In this document: positions 10,076 to 18,271 of the stretch, piece by piece
Numbering within the stretch: position 1 is the first letter of the stretch
Layout of the letters: each line of letters begins with the position of its first letter
Assembly: GCA_963662965.1 (NCBI GenBank)
Contig: OY759970.1
Span: 2,108,001-2,172,000, forward strand
Source: DTWD01 sp963662965
Lineage (GTDB): Bacteria; Acidobacteriota; Vicinamibacteria; Vicinamibacterales; UBA8438
Direction: 5' to 3'
Length of the DNA stretch: 64,000 nucleotides
Position numbers and translations under genes: made by a program
Notes under the pieces: model-generated
Told to the model about the DNA's origin: nothing
What the model saw: the letters and a program-made list of their open reading frames with translations, nothing else
The model's database searches: none

Positions 10076-11194
10076 CTAAAACATCGCGATTGGGTTGGCC
10101 GGGCTGCCGGTGCCGCCCGCGACGTTGAGCGGCAACCCCATGAACATGAACTCGTACCGCTCCTCCTCGGCGCAGGCGTCGGCCAGCGGCTCCAGCAAGG
10201 CGTTGTCGAGCAACGCCACGCCGTAGTTGAACAGCACCCCATGTACCGGGAACGCGAGGCCGTAGGGGTCGGGTCGCGCATCCATCATGTCCCAGCCGAG
10301 CAACGACACATCATGGTCGCGGATGAACTTGGCACAGGTGACGCTGAGCCCGGGCCGGTCGCCGCCGCCGTAGCTGCCGCCGCCGCGGACGTAGGCATCC
10401 TTGCCGCTATAGACGAGCAGGGCGTCACCGGGTTCGACGTCGACGCCTTGGGCACGTGCGATCTCCTCGATCTCCCATCCGTGCACCGGACGCTCCGACG
10501 TGACATGCATCGTCCCGCGATGGCGCGGGACGTCGATCAGCACGCCGCGCGTGATGATGCCGTCGCTCCAGGCGTCGATGGTGCCAAAGGTCGCGCCGCG
10601 CGTTGTCACTTCGACGTCGGGGTCGCGTCCCTGCCACATTCCGTCGGTGTCCCACATGTGGCACAGCGCGTCGATATGCGTGATGGTCTGGCCGTGGTAG
10701 ATGAAACCGTAATAGTCGACGACGGAACTGGCGCCGCCTGGCCTCGGGTTCTTCCGCATGAAGTGCTGCTCCGGCTCGAAGACCCGGCTCATCGAAATCT
10801 TGCGTCCGGTTCTGACGAGGCCGGCCGCGGCTGCGCTCTTCTGCGCCGTAATCAGATTGATGGCGCCCCTCTGGTCGTCGTCTCCCCAGCGTCCCCAGTT
10901 GCGGCGGTCGGTATACCACGAGTCCACTTCCGCTTGGGTCGGCATCCGTTGGTCCGATTGCCCCGCCGCGGTGGAGCCGGCCGCGCCGGCTTCAGACGCG
11001 CGCAGCTGCTCCTGCGCATGACGCTCGAGGAGGGCGTGGGGCGAGCGTACGTCTGGCGCATGGCCGGCCATCGTGTTCGCGCGCGTCGAGGCCGCCGCCG
11101 CCGCCGTCGGCGTCAGAGGACGTCCCAGGGCCGCACCCGCGCCAGCCGCGGCTGTCCCCAGCGTGGTCAGAAACCGTCGTCGTGTCGAAGCCAT
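10076..11194 (-). CDS. cyclase-family metal hydrolase, Tat-exported
   Basis: A protein of 372 residues. The N terminus has a twin-arginine signal (RRRFLTTLGTAAAG) and an alanine-rich cleavage region. The cyclase/kynurenine-formamidase-type metal motif HxDxxxH is present as THIDALCH (H173, D175, H179), and GAINLIT near 110 and DVSLLGWD further on are typical of the family. It probably hydrolyses a cyclic amide or ester in the periplasm. The ATG at 11194 is set by AAAGGA seven bases upstream. First gene of a minus-strand pair with the amidase, which suggests amide breakdown as the shared task (inference). Confidence 0.88.
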   Translation of the reverse strand: MASTRRRFLTTLGTAAAGAGAALGRPLTPTAAAAASTRANTMAGHAPDVRSPHALLERHAQEQLRASEAGAAGSTAAGQSDQRMPTQAEVDSWYTDRRNWGRWGDDDQRGAINLITAQKSAAAAGLVRTGRKISMSRVFEPEQHFMRKNPRPGGASSVVDYYGFIYHGQTITHIDALCHMWDTDGMWQGRDPDVEVTTRGATFGTIDAWSDGIITRGVLIDVPRHRGTMHVTSERPVHGWEIEEIARAQGVDVEPGDALLVYSGKDAYVRGGGSYGGGDRPGLSVTCAKFIRDHDVSLLGWDMMDARPDPYGLAFPVHGVLFNYGVALLDNALLEPLADACAEEERYEFMFMGLPLNVAGGTGSPANPIAMF

Positions 11195-11210
11195 CGGCCG
11201 TCCTTTCTCA

Positions 11211-11290
11211 ATCGGGGCTGACTGCCCCGGACCCCGTCGCCGGCACTCGCGGGGACCCCTTCGCCGCACTCCGTGCCGGCGGGGCCGCGC
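11211..11290 (+). repeat. dispersed hairpin repeat, copy 2
   Basis: Starts ATCGGGGCTGACTGCCCCG (stem CGGGGC/GCCCCG) and continues with GACCCCGTCGCCGGCACTCG, then GCACTCCGTGCCGGCGGGG. This matches copy 1 nearly base for base over its length. It lies upstream of the cyclase gene, before the insertion sequence. Confidence 0.65.
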
Positions 11291-11339
11291 CGTGCGCGCC
11301 CTCGCCCGTTCCGTCGGAGTACACGTATTTGCAGCCGGT

Positions 11340-11347
11340 TCTTGCCG
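11340..11347 (+). repeat. 8-bp target site duplication, left
   Basis: TCTTGCCG directly left of the insertion sequence; the identical octamer stands at 12782-12789 on the right. IS256-family transposition makes 8-9 bp duplications. Confidence 0.85.
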
Positions 11348-12781
11348 GGGGATGTCCCGTGCGCTGTTGAAATTCAACGGCGGCTCGGTTCACGACTACG
11401 CGACCATCGCTGACGATTCCCCGAGACCCAGCCGCGCGTCACGCGCCCGGAGGGCGGCGACGAGCGCCGGCATATCTTGACATCCTTTGACCCGGCGGAA
11501 CCCCTTCGCGGCTTCGAGCACGCCGGCGGCCACCCACCGCAGCACCATCGTCCCACCGCGCCAGCGTTTCACATTGCGCTTCACATGGCGCGTGCGGCTG
11601 AGCAGACTCTCGATGGCGTTCGTGGTGGCGAGCGATCGTTGGAGGCGTTCCGACAGGCCCAAGCCGAGCACGGTCAGCGTCTCGTCGAGGCCTTCTCGGA
11701 CGCTCGCGGCCGCACTCGGGTGGTCGGTGTCCAAGCGGCGAGCCAGGTCCTGCAGCAGTCGTTTCGCCGTCTTGACGGTGGCGTTCGTGTAGGCGCGGGT
11801 AAGGATTGCCTTCACCCACGGACGTTGTGCCTCGGGGAGATGCTCCAGGATGTTCCGGCCCTTGTGCACTTGACACCGCTGCACCACGGCGGCCCGGCCG
11901 AACGTCTGGGTCACCGCCGTCTCGAGGGCCTTCGCCCCATCGACGATCACCAGGAGGCTCCGGTCGGTGCGCAGCCCGCGACTCGCAAGATTGGTCAACA
12001 GGCCCTGACAGACCGTCGCATTCTCCGTGGCTCCTTCCCAGAGGCCGAGCGGGTGTTTGGTCCCCGTTGTGTCGATGCCCAGCGCCACCACGATACAGTG
12101 CCCGCCGACCTGGACCCCATCGATCAGCAGCACCGCCAGGTCCAGCGCGTCGAGCGGTGTCGCGCGCCACGCGTCCAGCTGCGCCTGGGTCTGCGCCACA
12201 AAGCGTCGACTGACCGCACTCTTGCTGGTGCCCCGCGTCGTGATGTTCGCGCCCAGCGGTTCGAGACTCCGCGCATATTGGCGGGTCGCCACGCCGATGA
12301 GCATCTGGTCGACGACGCGCCGGTTCAGCGGGTCCGCGTCCGTGAACGCCTGGGCCGTGGGCAGCGGCACCTCCATGCCGTCGCGCCGCACTCGGGGCCG
12401 ACGGATCGCGACTTTATGCCCGCCCAGGACGACTTGGCTCGGAGCATGGCCGGCGCGATACGCGTGCCGGGCCGGCTGATGCGCATACCGGGGGCCACAC
12501 ACGGCAGCCCGATCTTCTTCGAGCATCGCCTCGAGCACCCGTAAGCCAGACGCGATGACCAGCTCCTGCAGCTCGGCCTGTGCATCGATGAGGATGTCAA
12601 CCAACGGCAAGTGGCGCGACGCCGGGGATGCCGATTGGCGACGACGAGGGACTGTGTGAGACTGCTTCTTCATGGCGGCTCCTTTGCTGGGAGGCTTTCA
12701 CCTCGGTTTAGTCACCGGTCGTATAGCACGACCAGTGAAGGAGCCGCCGCTTCAAATTTCAACAGCTACTGGGACATCCCC
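11348..12781 (-). mobile_element. IS256-family insertion sequence, complete
   Basis: 1,434 bp. The ends are imperfect inverted repeats of about 38 bp: left GGGGATGTCCC then GCTGTTGAAATT and CGGCGGCTC; right, read inward, GGGGATGTCCC then GCTGTTGAAATTTGAAG and CGGCGGCTC. An exact 8-bp duplication TCTTGCCG flanks it. The single transposase gene is intact on the minus strand. Intact ends, duplication and gene point to a recent insertion. It landed 37 bases upstream of the cassette 2 promoter -35 box. Confidence 0.92.
11396..12673 (-). CDS. IS256-family (mutator-type) transposase
   Basis: A protein of 425 residues with the IS256/MULE DDE catalytic core: Asp185 in VLLIDGVQVGG, Asp245 in LLVIVDGAKALE and Glu355 in ATTNAIESLLSRTR. 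The CxxH block RCQVHKGRN at about 266-274 is typical of the family. The C terminus carries the basic HVKRNVKRWRGG segment. Length is normal for the family and no stop or frameshift is seen. It fills the insertion sequence between the inverted repeats. Confidence 0.95.
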   Translation of the reverse strand: MKKQSHTVPRRRQSASPASRHLPLVDILIDAQAELQELVIASGLRVLEAMLEEDRAAVCGPRYAHQPARHAYRAGHAPSQVVLGGHKVAIRRPRVRRDGMEVPLPTAQAFTDADPLNRRVVDQMLIGVATRQYARSLEPLGANITTRGTSKSAVSRRFVAQTQAQLDAWRATPLDALDLAVLLIDGVQVGGHCIVVALGIDTTGTKHPLGLWEGATENATVCQGLLTNLASRGLRTDRSLLVIVDGAKALETAVTQTFGRAAVVQRCQVHKGRNILEHLPEAQRPWVKAILTRAYTNATVKTAKRLLQDLARRLDTDHPSAAASVREGLDETLTVLGLGLSERLQRSLATTNAIESLLSRTRHVKRNVKRWRGGTMVLRWVAAGVLEAAKGFRRVKGCQDMPALVAALRARDARLGLGESSAMVA

Positions 12782-12789
12782 TCTTGCCG
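12782..12789 (+). repeat. 8-bp target site duplication, right
   Basis: TCTTGCCG, identical to 11340-11347. Removing the element rejoins the flanks into one continuous upstream region of cassette 2. Confidence 0.85.
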
Positions 12790-12825
12790 CCCGCTGGGCG
12801 CTATGCTACCGCAGTCAGAAGTCGA

Positions 12826-12854
12826 TTGACACGTCGGAAGTGTTTGTACAAACT
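12826..12854 (+). promoter_or_regulatory. sigma70-type promoter of cassette 2
   Basis: TTGACA (12826-12831), 17-base spacer, CAAACT (12849-12854); TACAAA two bases earlier is an alternative -10. A near-identical arrangement (ATGCTACCGCAG ... GATTGACA ... CAAACTA) precedes cassette 3 at 39199. The surrounding DNA is AT-rich for this genome. Confidence 0.55.
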
Positions 12855-12926
12855 AAGCTGTTTCTTAATCTTAGAGGTTGTGTCTGGTACTGTCGCTTGA
12901 GTCAGTCTCCCTCTGCTAAATTGCTG

Positions 12927-15338
12927 ATGTTTAGAGGATTAGCCCTCGCACTCGTCGGTCTCGTCGCCGGTGTCGCGGTCGGCTCGGTCGGCGTCCATGC
13001 GGCGCCGCCCGCCGGTGGCGGCCAGGCGCCTGCCGATCGCGCCCAGCCGCAGGCGCTGGTCGACCGCTACTGCGTGTCGTGCCACAACGATCGGCTCGAA
13101 ACCGGCGGGTTCTCGCTTGAGTCGCTCAACGTCGCAAATGTTGCCGCGCATCCCGAGGCGTGGGAGAAGGTGGTGCGCAAGCTGCGCGCCGGCGCCATGC
13201 CGCCGCGTCCGCGACCACGGCCCGACGAGGAAACCTACGATCAATTCCGGGCCTGGCTCGAGGGGGAGCTCGATCGCAGCGCGGCGGCCGAGCCGAACCC
13301 CGGTCGCACCGAGGCGTTTCACCGGTTGAATCGCACCGAGTACCACAACGTGGTGCGCGATCTGCTTGCGCTCGACGTCGATGTCGAGGAGTTGCTGCCG
13401 GCGGACGATACGAGTTACGGCTTCGACAACATCGCCGGCGTGCTCGGTGTTTCGCCGACGTCGATGGAGCGCTACCTGGCGGCCGCTCGGAAGATCAGCC
13501 GGTTGGCCGTCGCCTCGCCGGTCCCGTCGCCGACGGCTGACACCTTTCGCATTGCGTCCGACCTTGGACAGGACCGACGTATCGAAGGGCTCCCGTTTGG
13601 GACACGCGGCGGCATCGTCGTGGAGTACAACTTCCCGGAAGACGCGGAATACGTCATCGACGTGCTCCCCGACGGTCCGCTGCGGATCGAGCCGCACGAG
13701 TTGGAGTTCACGATCGACGGAGAGCGCGTCGAGGTGCTCACGGTCGGCAAGTCGCCAGACGATGGCGATCCGCGGGGGCTCTACACACCGGAAATTGACA
13801 CACTGGAAGTGCGGATCCCGGTCAAGGCCGGTCCGCACGAGGTCGGCGTCGCATTCCTTCGAAAAACCTCGGCGGAGCCGGAAGGTCTGCGCAAGCTCTA
13901 CCTGCGCCCGTTCACGGGCGAGGGGTCTGGCGGTGACTCGCGCTATCAGCCGTACGTGGAGAGCGTGACGATTGCCGGTCCGTATGAGTCGAGCGGCGCG
14001 CGACCGATCGACGACACGCCGAGCCGGAAAGCGATATTCAGCTGCCGTCCGTCGAGCACCTCGGCACGTGACGAGGCCGAGCGCGCGTGCGCCACCGAGA
14101 TCCTGTCGCAGATCGCGCGCCGCGCCTACCGCCGGCCGGTGACCGACGATGACGTCGATCGGCTTGTGGTCTTCTACGACCGCGGTCGTGAGAATGGCAG
14201 TTTCGACACCGGGATCGAGATGGCGTTGCGGCGTTTGCTCGTCAGCCCGGAGTTCCTCTTCCGGGTCGAGCGTGACCCCGATGGTGTGGCCGCCGGGACC
14301 AACTACGCGGTCAGCGATCTCGAGCTGGCCTCGCGCCTGTCGTTCTTCCTGTGGTCGAGCATGCCCGACGACGAGCTGCTGGAGCTCGCCGAGCGCGGCG
14401 AGTTGAGCAACGACCCGGTGTTCAGCGCTCAGATCGACCGGATGCTCTCGGATCCACGCGCGGACGCGCTCGTCGCCAACTTCGCCGGCCAGTGGCTGAC
14501 GCTGCGCAACGCCGCCGCGGTTCGCCCCGATGAGGATGCGTTCCCCGACTTCGGTGAGGCGCTGCGGCAGGCGTTTCGCCGCGAGACCGAGTTGCTGTTC
14601 ACGAGCATCCTGCGGGAGGATCGGAGCACCCTCGATCTGCTCGCGGCCGACTACACGTTCGTCAACGAGCGGCTGGCGCAGCACTACGGGATTCCGAACG
14701 TGCGGGGCAGCCACTTCCGCCGCGTCACCTTTGACGAAGGCGACGGCGACAGTGTGCGTGGCGGGCTGCTTGGGCATGGCAGCATCCTGACCGTGACGTC
14801 GTACGCGAATCGCACCTCACCGGTGGTTCGCGGCAAATGGGTGCTCGAGAACATCCTCGGCACGCCGCCACCGCCGCCGCCGCGGGACGTGCCGGCGCTC
14901 GAGACCGCGGAGGGCGGCCAGGCGCTCTCGATGCGTGAGGCGATGGAGCAGCACCGCGCCAATCCGGTCTGTGCCAGCTGTCATCGCTTGATGGATCCCG
15001 TGGGGCTGTCGCTCGAGAATTTCGACGCGATTGGCCGGTGGCGCGATCGCAGCGAGGCCAAGCGCGCGATCGACAGCTCGGGCGTGCTTCCGGACGGCAC
15101 GGCGTTCAACGGACCGGGGGGATTGAAGGCGGCGCTGCTGCAGCATCCTGATCGGTTCGTCACCACCGTGACCGAGAAATTAATGACCTACGCGTTGGGG
15201 CGGGGGGTCGAGTACTTCGATGCCCCCGCGGTGCGCGCGATCGTGCGTGATGCCGCCGAGGACGACTACCGGTTGTCGTCGCTCATCAAAGGTGTCGCCC
15301 AGAGCGCGCCGTTTCGGATGAGGAGATCGTCGTCATGA
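12927..15338 (+). CDS. DUF1592 haem-c protein, cassette 2
   Basis: A protein of 803 residues, paralogue of the cassette 1 gene with the same domain order: signal peptide (about 1-26), CVSCH at 49-53, DUF1587 (HRLNRTEYHNVVRDLL), beta-rich middle, DUF1595, DUF1592 (LASRLSFFLWSS), DUF1588 with CASCH at 682-686, and DUF1585. Expected to be a periplasmic haem-binding redox protein. The frame is open back into the insertion sequence, but the ATG at 12927 is the right start because it follows the promoter at 12826 and opens directly into the signal peptide. The stop overlaps DUF1552 by ATGA. Confidence 0.9.
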   Translation: MFRGLALALVGLVAGVAVGSVGVHAAPPAGGGQAPADRAQPQALVDRYCVSCHNDRLETGGFSLESLNVANVAAHPEAWEKVVRKLRAGAMPPRPRPRPDEETYDQFRAWLEGELDRSAAAEPNPGRTEAFHRLNRTEYHNVVRDLLALDVDVEELLPADDTSYGFDNIAGVLGVSPTSMERYLAAARKISRLAVASPVPSPTADTFRIASDLGQDRRIEGLPFGTRGGIVVEYNFPEDAEYVIDVLPDGPLRIEPHELEFTIDGERVEVLTVGKSPDDGDPRGLYTPEIDTLEVRIPVKAGPHEVGVAFLRKTSAEPEGLRKLYLRPFTGEGSGGDSRYQPYVESVTIAGPYESSGARPIDDTPSRKAIFSCRPSSTSARDEAERACATEILSQIARRAYRRPVTDDDVDRLVVFYDRGRENGSFDTGIEMALRRLLVSPEFLFRVERDPDGVAAGTNYAVSDLELASRLSFFLWSSMPDDELLELAERGELSNDPVFSAQIDRMLSDPRADALVANFAGQWLTLRNAAAVRPDEDAFPDFGEALRQAFRRETELLFTSILREDRSTLDLLAADYTFVNERLAQHYGIPNVRGSHFRRVTFDEGDGDSVRGGLLGHGSILTVTSYANRTSPVVRGKWVLENILGTPPPPPPRDVPALETAEGGQALSMREAMEQHRANPVCASCHRLMDPVGLSLENFDAIGRWRDRSEAKRAIDSSGVLPDGTAFNGPGGLKAALLQHPDRFVTTVTEKLMTYALGRGVEYFDAPAVRAIVRDAAEDDYRLSSLIKGVAQSAPFRMRRSSS

Positions 15339-16690
15339 TCATCACGAAGATGTCGCTGCCCCGCCGGACGTTCTTGCGGGGCATGGGTGCGACGCTGGCG
15401 CTGCCGCTACTCGACGCCATGGTGCCGGCGGCCACGGCGCTCGCGCAGACAGCCGCGAAGCCGTCGCCACGTCTCGGCTTCATCTATATCCCGAACGGCG
15501 CGAACATGCGGCAGTGGACGCCGGCCGGTGACGGTGGCGTGCTCGAGCTGTCGAGCAGTCTGCAGCCGCTCGCCAACGTACGTGACCACATCGTCATCCC
15601 GACCGGACTCGACCACCGGCAGGCCGAGGCGTGGGGCGACGGGAACGGTGAGCACTCCCGCGCCAGCTCTGTCTGGCTGAACGGCGTGCACCCGAAGCGG
15701 ACTGAGGGCGCGGACGTCGAGGCCGGCACCACGGTCGACCAGATCGCGGCCGCACAGCTTGGCCAAGAGACGCCGCTGCCGTCGCTCGAGCTGGCGCTTG
15801 AGAATAGCTTCGTCGTGGGCAATTGCGACAACGGCTACAGCTGCGTGTACACCAACACCTTCTCGTGGCGCACCCCGACGACCCCGCTGCCGATAGAGCA
15901 CAATCCGCGCGTCGTCTTCGAGCGCCTCTTTGGCGAGGGTGGCACCGGCGAGCAACGCGCCGCCAGGCTGGCGGACGATCGCAGCATCCTGGACGCCGTC
16001 CGCGAGGACATGACCCGTCTGGAGCGGACGATCGGCGCCGGCGATCGGGCGCGCGTCACGCAGTATCTCGATGCCGTGCGGGAGATCGAGCGCCGCATCC
16101 AGCAGGCGGAATCGCAGTCGGATGCCGCGCTGCCCGAAGTGCTCGAACGCCCGGTCGGGATTCCGGAGTCGTTCAGCGAGCATGCGAAGCTGATGTTCGA
16201 CTTGCAGGCATTGGCGTTCCAGGCCGACATCACGCGCGTCTTCACGTTGCTCATCGGTCGCGAGCAGACGTCACAGAGCTTTCCCGAGGTCGGGGTGCCC
16301 GACCCGCATCACGCGATGTCGCATCACCAGTTGGATGTGGAGAAACTCGAGAAATACGCGAAGATCAACAGCTATCAAGTCGGTCTCCTGGCCGGCTTCT
16401 TGGAGAAGCTGCAGGCGACGCCGGACGGCGACGGCACGCTGCTCGACCAGTCGATGATCCTCTACGGCGGCGGCATCAGCGACGGCGACCAGCACTCGCA
16501 CATGGACCTCCCGCTGATTCTGGCCGGCGGCGCCGCCGGCACGCTGCGGGGCGGACGCCATCTCAAGTACGAGGGCGAGACGCCGATGACGAACCTGCTG
16601 GTCAGCATGCTCGACAAGGCTGGCGTACGGATCGACGAGCTCGGTGATAGCACCGGCCGACTCAAGATGGAGACGCTTAGTGGCGTGTAG
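15335..16690 (+). CDS. DUF1552 Tat-exported protein, cassette 2
   Basis: A protein of 451 residues with a twin-arginine signal (LPRRTFLRGMGATLALPLLD) and a full DUF1552 domain. The CX5C loop (GNCDNGYSC) and the HHAMSHH motif are both conserved, and the LFGEGG and LDAVREIERRIQ segments match its paralogues. Coupled to the upstream gene by ATGA with AGGAG ahead. No reaction is known; it is probably the periplasmic partner of the adjacent DUF1592 protein. Confidence 0.92.
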   Translation: MIITKMSLPRRTFLRGMGATLALPLLDAMVPAATALAQTAAKPSPRLGFIYIPNGANMRQWTPAGDGGVLELSSSLQPLANVRDHIVIPTGLDHRQAEAWGDGNGEHSRASSVWLNGVHPKRTEGADVEAGTTVDQIAAAQLGQETPLPSLELALENSFVVGNCDNGYSCVYTNTFSWRTPTTPLPIEHNPRVVFERLFGEGGTGEQRAARLADDRSILDAVREDMTRLERTIGAGDRARVTQYLDAVREIERRIQQAESQSDAALPEVLERPVGIPESFSEHAKLMFDLQALAFQADITRVFTLLIGREQTSQSFPEVGVPDPHHAMSHHQLDVEKLEKYAKINSYQVGLLAGFLEKLQATPDGDGTLLDQSMILYGGGISDGDQHSHMDLPLILAGGAAGTLRGGRHLKYEGETPMTNLLVSMLDKAGVRIDELGDSTGRLKMETLSGV

Positions 16691-18230
16691 GGCGGAAACG
16701 ACACCAGGTTCTCGGCTCCAGGCTCACGGCGGGGTGGCTATCGTTGTCACGCTCGTGGTGGCCTGCATCTTGGGAGGACCCGCCGTCGCCAAGGCTTTGG
16801 CGGGCCAGCCGAAGCCCCAAACGGCATCTGCAGGGCGAAGGCTGGTCGATGCCGTGAAGGCTGGGGACATCGAGGCGGTGCGCTCGCTCATCGCGAGCGG
16901 CGTCGATGTCGGGACCACCGAGGCCGACGGCACCACGGCGTTGCACTGGGCCGCACATCACGATCGATTCGAGGTCGCGGATCTATTGCTCGGCGTGCGC
17001 GCCGAGGTCGACGCGACGAATCGATACGGCGTGACGCCGCTGGCCCTGGCGTCGCTCAACGGCAGCACGTCGATGTTGACGCGGCTGCTCGAAGCGGGGG
17101 CCGACGCCAATCGTGCGAATCCCGAAGGCGAGACGCCATTGATGACGGCGGCGCGTGGTGGTAATGGGACCGCGATCGGCGTGCTATTGGCGCACGGCGC
17201 CGAGGTCGATGCGGTTGAAGCGTGGCGGGGCCAGACGGCGCTGATGTGGGCGGTGGCGCAGAACCAGATCGCGGCGATCGAGGTGTTGCTGGCGGCCGGG
17301 GCCGACCCGAACGCGCGATCGACCGGCGGCTTCACCCCGGTGCTGTTCGCGGCCCGCGAGGGGCATCTCGACGTGCTCGACCCGCTCATCGGCGCCGGCG
17401 CCAACGTCGACGATGCGGTGCCGCGCAACGGAATGAGCGCGCTCGTGATGTCCGTCTATAACGCCCACTATGACTTCGCGAAGACACTGCTCGACGCGGG
17501 GGCGAATCCCGATGCGGCCGAGAATGGGTGGTCGGCACTCCATCAAGTGGTCTGGACTCGACGCCCGAACCTCGGTCGCAACCCGCCGTTCCCGGTGCCG
17601 CATGGTGATCTCGACGCGTTCGACCTCGTGCGGGCGTTGGCCGAGGCGGGGGCCAATCTCGATATTCGGCAAACGAAGGAACCGCGCGACGGCAATCGCA
17701 ACATCTTGAACCGGGTCGGCTCGACACCGTTCCTGCAGGCCGCCAAGGTGGCGGATGTCGAAATGATGCAGTGGCTCGCCGACCTCGGTGCCGACGCGGC
17801 GGTCGCGACCGAGGAAGGCTGCACCCCGTTGATGGCGGCGGCCGGCGTCGGGATCTGGAAGATCGGCGAGAACCCCGGAACAAACGAAGACGCGCTCGAC
17901 GCGGTCACCCTAGCCTGGGAGCTTGGCAACGACATCAACGCCGCTGACGCGAACGGCGACACGGCGCTGCACGGTGCGATTCACCGCGGCGCCGGTAATA
18001 TTGTGCGGTTCTTGGTGGACAAGGGCGCAAATATCGACGCCGTGAACGAAAAAGACTGGTCGGCGCTATCGGTCGCGCAGGGCGTGTTCTATCCGAATAC
18101 CTTTAACCGTCACCCGGAGCTCGTCACGCTGTTGACCGAGCTCGGTGCCGACCCGGATGCCGGCACGCGTCGGGAGGTAGACCTCTCTCCTGAGGAGCGG
18201 CTGGCGCTCGCTCAGGAGCAGCAGCAGTAG
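16680..18230 (+). CDS. secreted ankyrin-repeat protein, cassette 2
   Basis: A protein of about 516 residues: an N-terminal hydrophobic export segment (IVVTLVVACILGG), then ankyrin repeats (GTTALHWAAHHDRFEVADLL and following). The family insert is present (WTRRPNLGRNPPFP, then NRVGSTPFLQAAKVADVEMM), as is the GVGIWKIGENPGTN loop. There is no ATG: GTG 16680 is chosen because GGAG lies seven bases before it and it overlaps the DUF1552 end by 11 bases, implying coupling. GTG 16644 and GTG 16734 are alternatives. Probable periplasmic scaffold of the cassette (inference). Confidence 0.82.
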   Translation: MACRAETTPGSRLQAHGGVAIVVTLVVACILGGPAVAKALAGQPKPQTASAGRRLVDAVKAGDIEAVRSLIASGVDVGTTEADGTTALHWAAHHDRFEVADLLLGVRAEVDATNRYGVTPLALASLNGSTSMLTRLLEAGADANRANPEGETPLMTAARGGNGTAIGVLLAHGAEVDAVEAWRGQTALMWAVAQNQIAAIEVLLAAGADPNARSTGGFTPVLFAAREGHLDVLDPLIGAGANVDDAVPRNGMSALVMSVYNAHYDFAKTLLDAGANPDAAENGWSALHQVVWTRRPNLGRNPPFPVPHGDLDAFDLVRALAEAGANLDIRQTKEPRDGNRNILNRVGSTPFLQAAKVADVEMMQWLADLGADAAVATEEGCTPLMAAAGVGIWKIGENPGTNEDALDAVTLAWELGNDINAADANGDTALHGAIHRGAGNIVRFLVDKGANIDAVNEKDWSALSVAQGVFYPNTFNRHPELVTLLTELGADPDAGTRREVDLSPEERLALAQEQQQ

Positions 18231-18271
18231 CACGTAGGCATATAAGGAACAGGACGCAGGAGGAGCTAACC

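Noticed and set aside
12672..12926. Extension of the cassette 2 DUF1592 gene back into the insertion sequence
   Set aside because: The extension would start inside the element and run through the promoter; the signal peptide begins at 12927.
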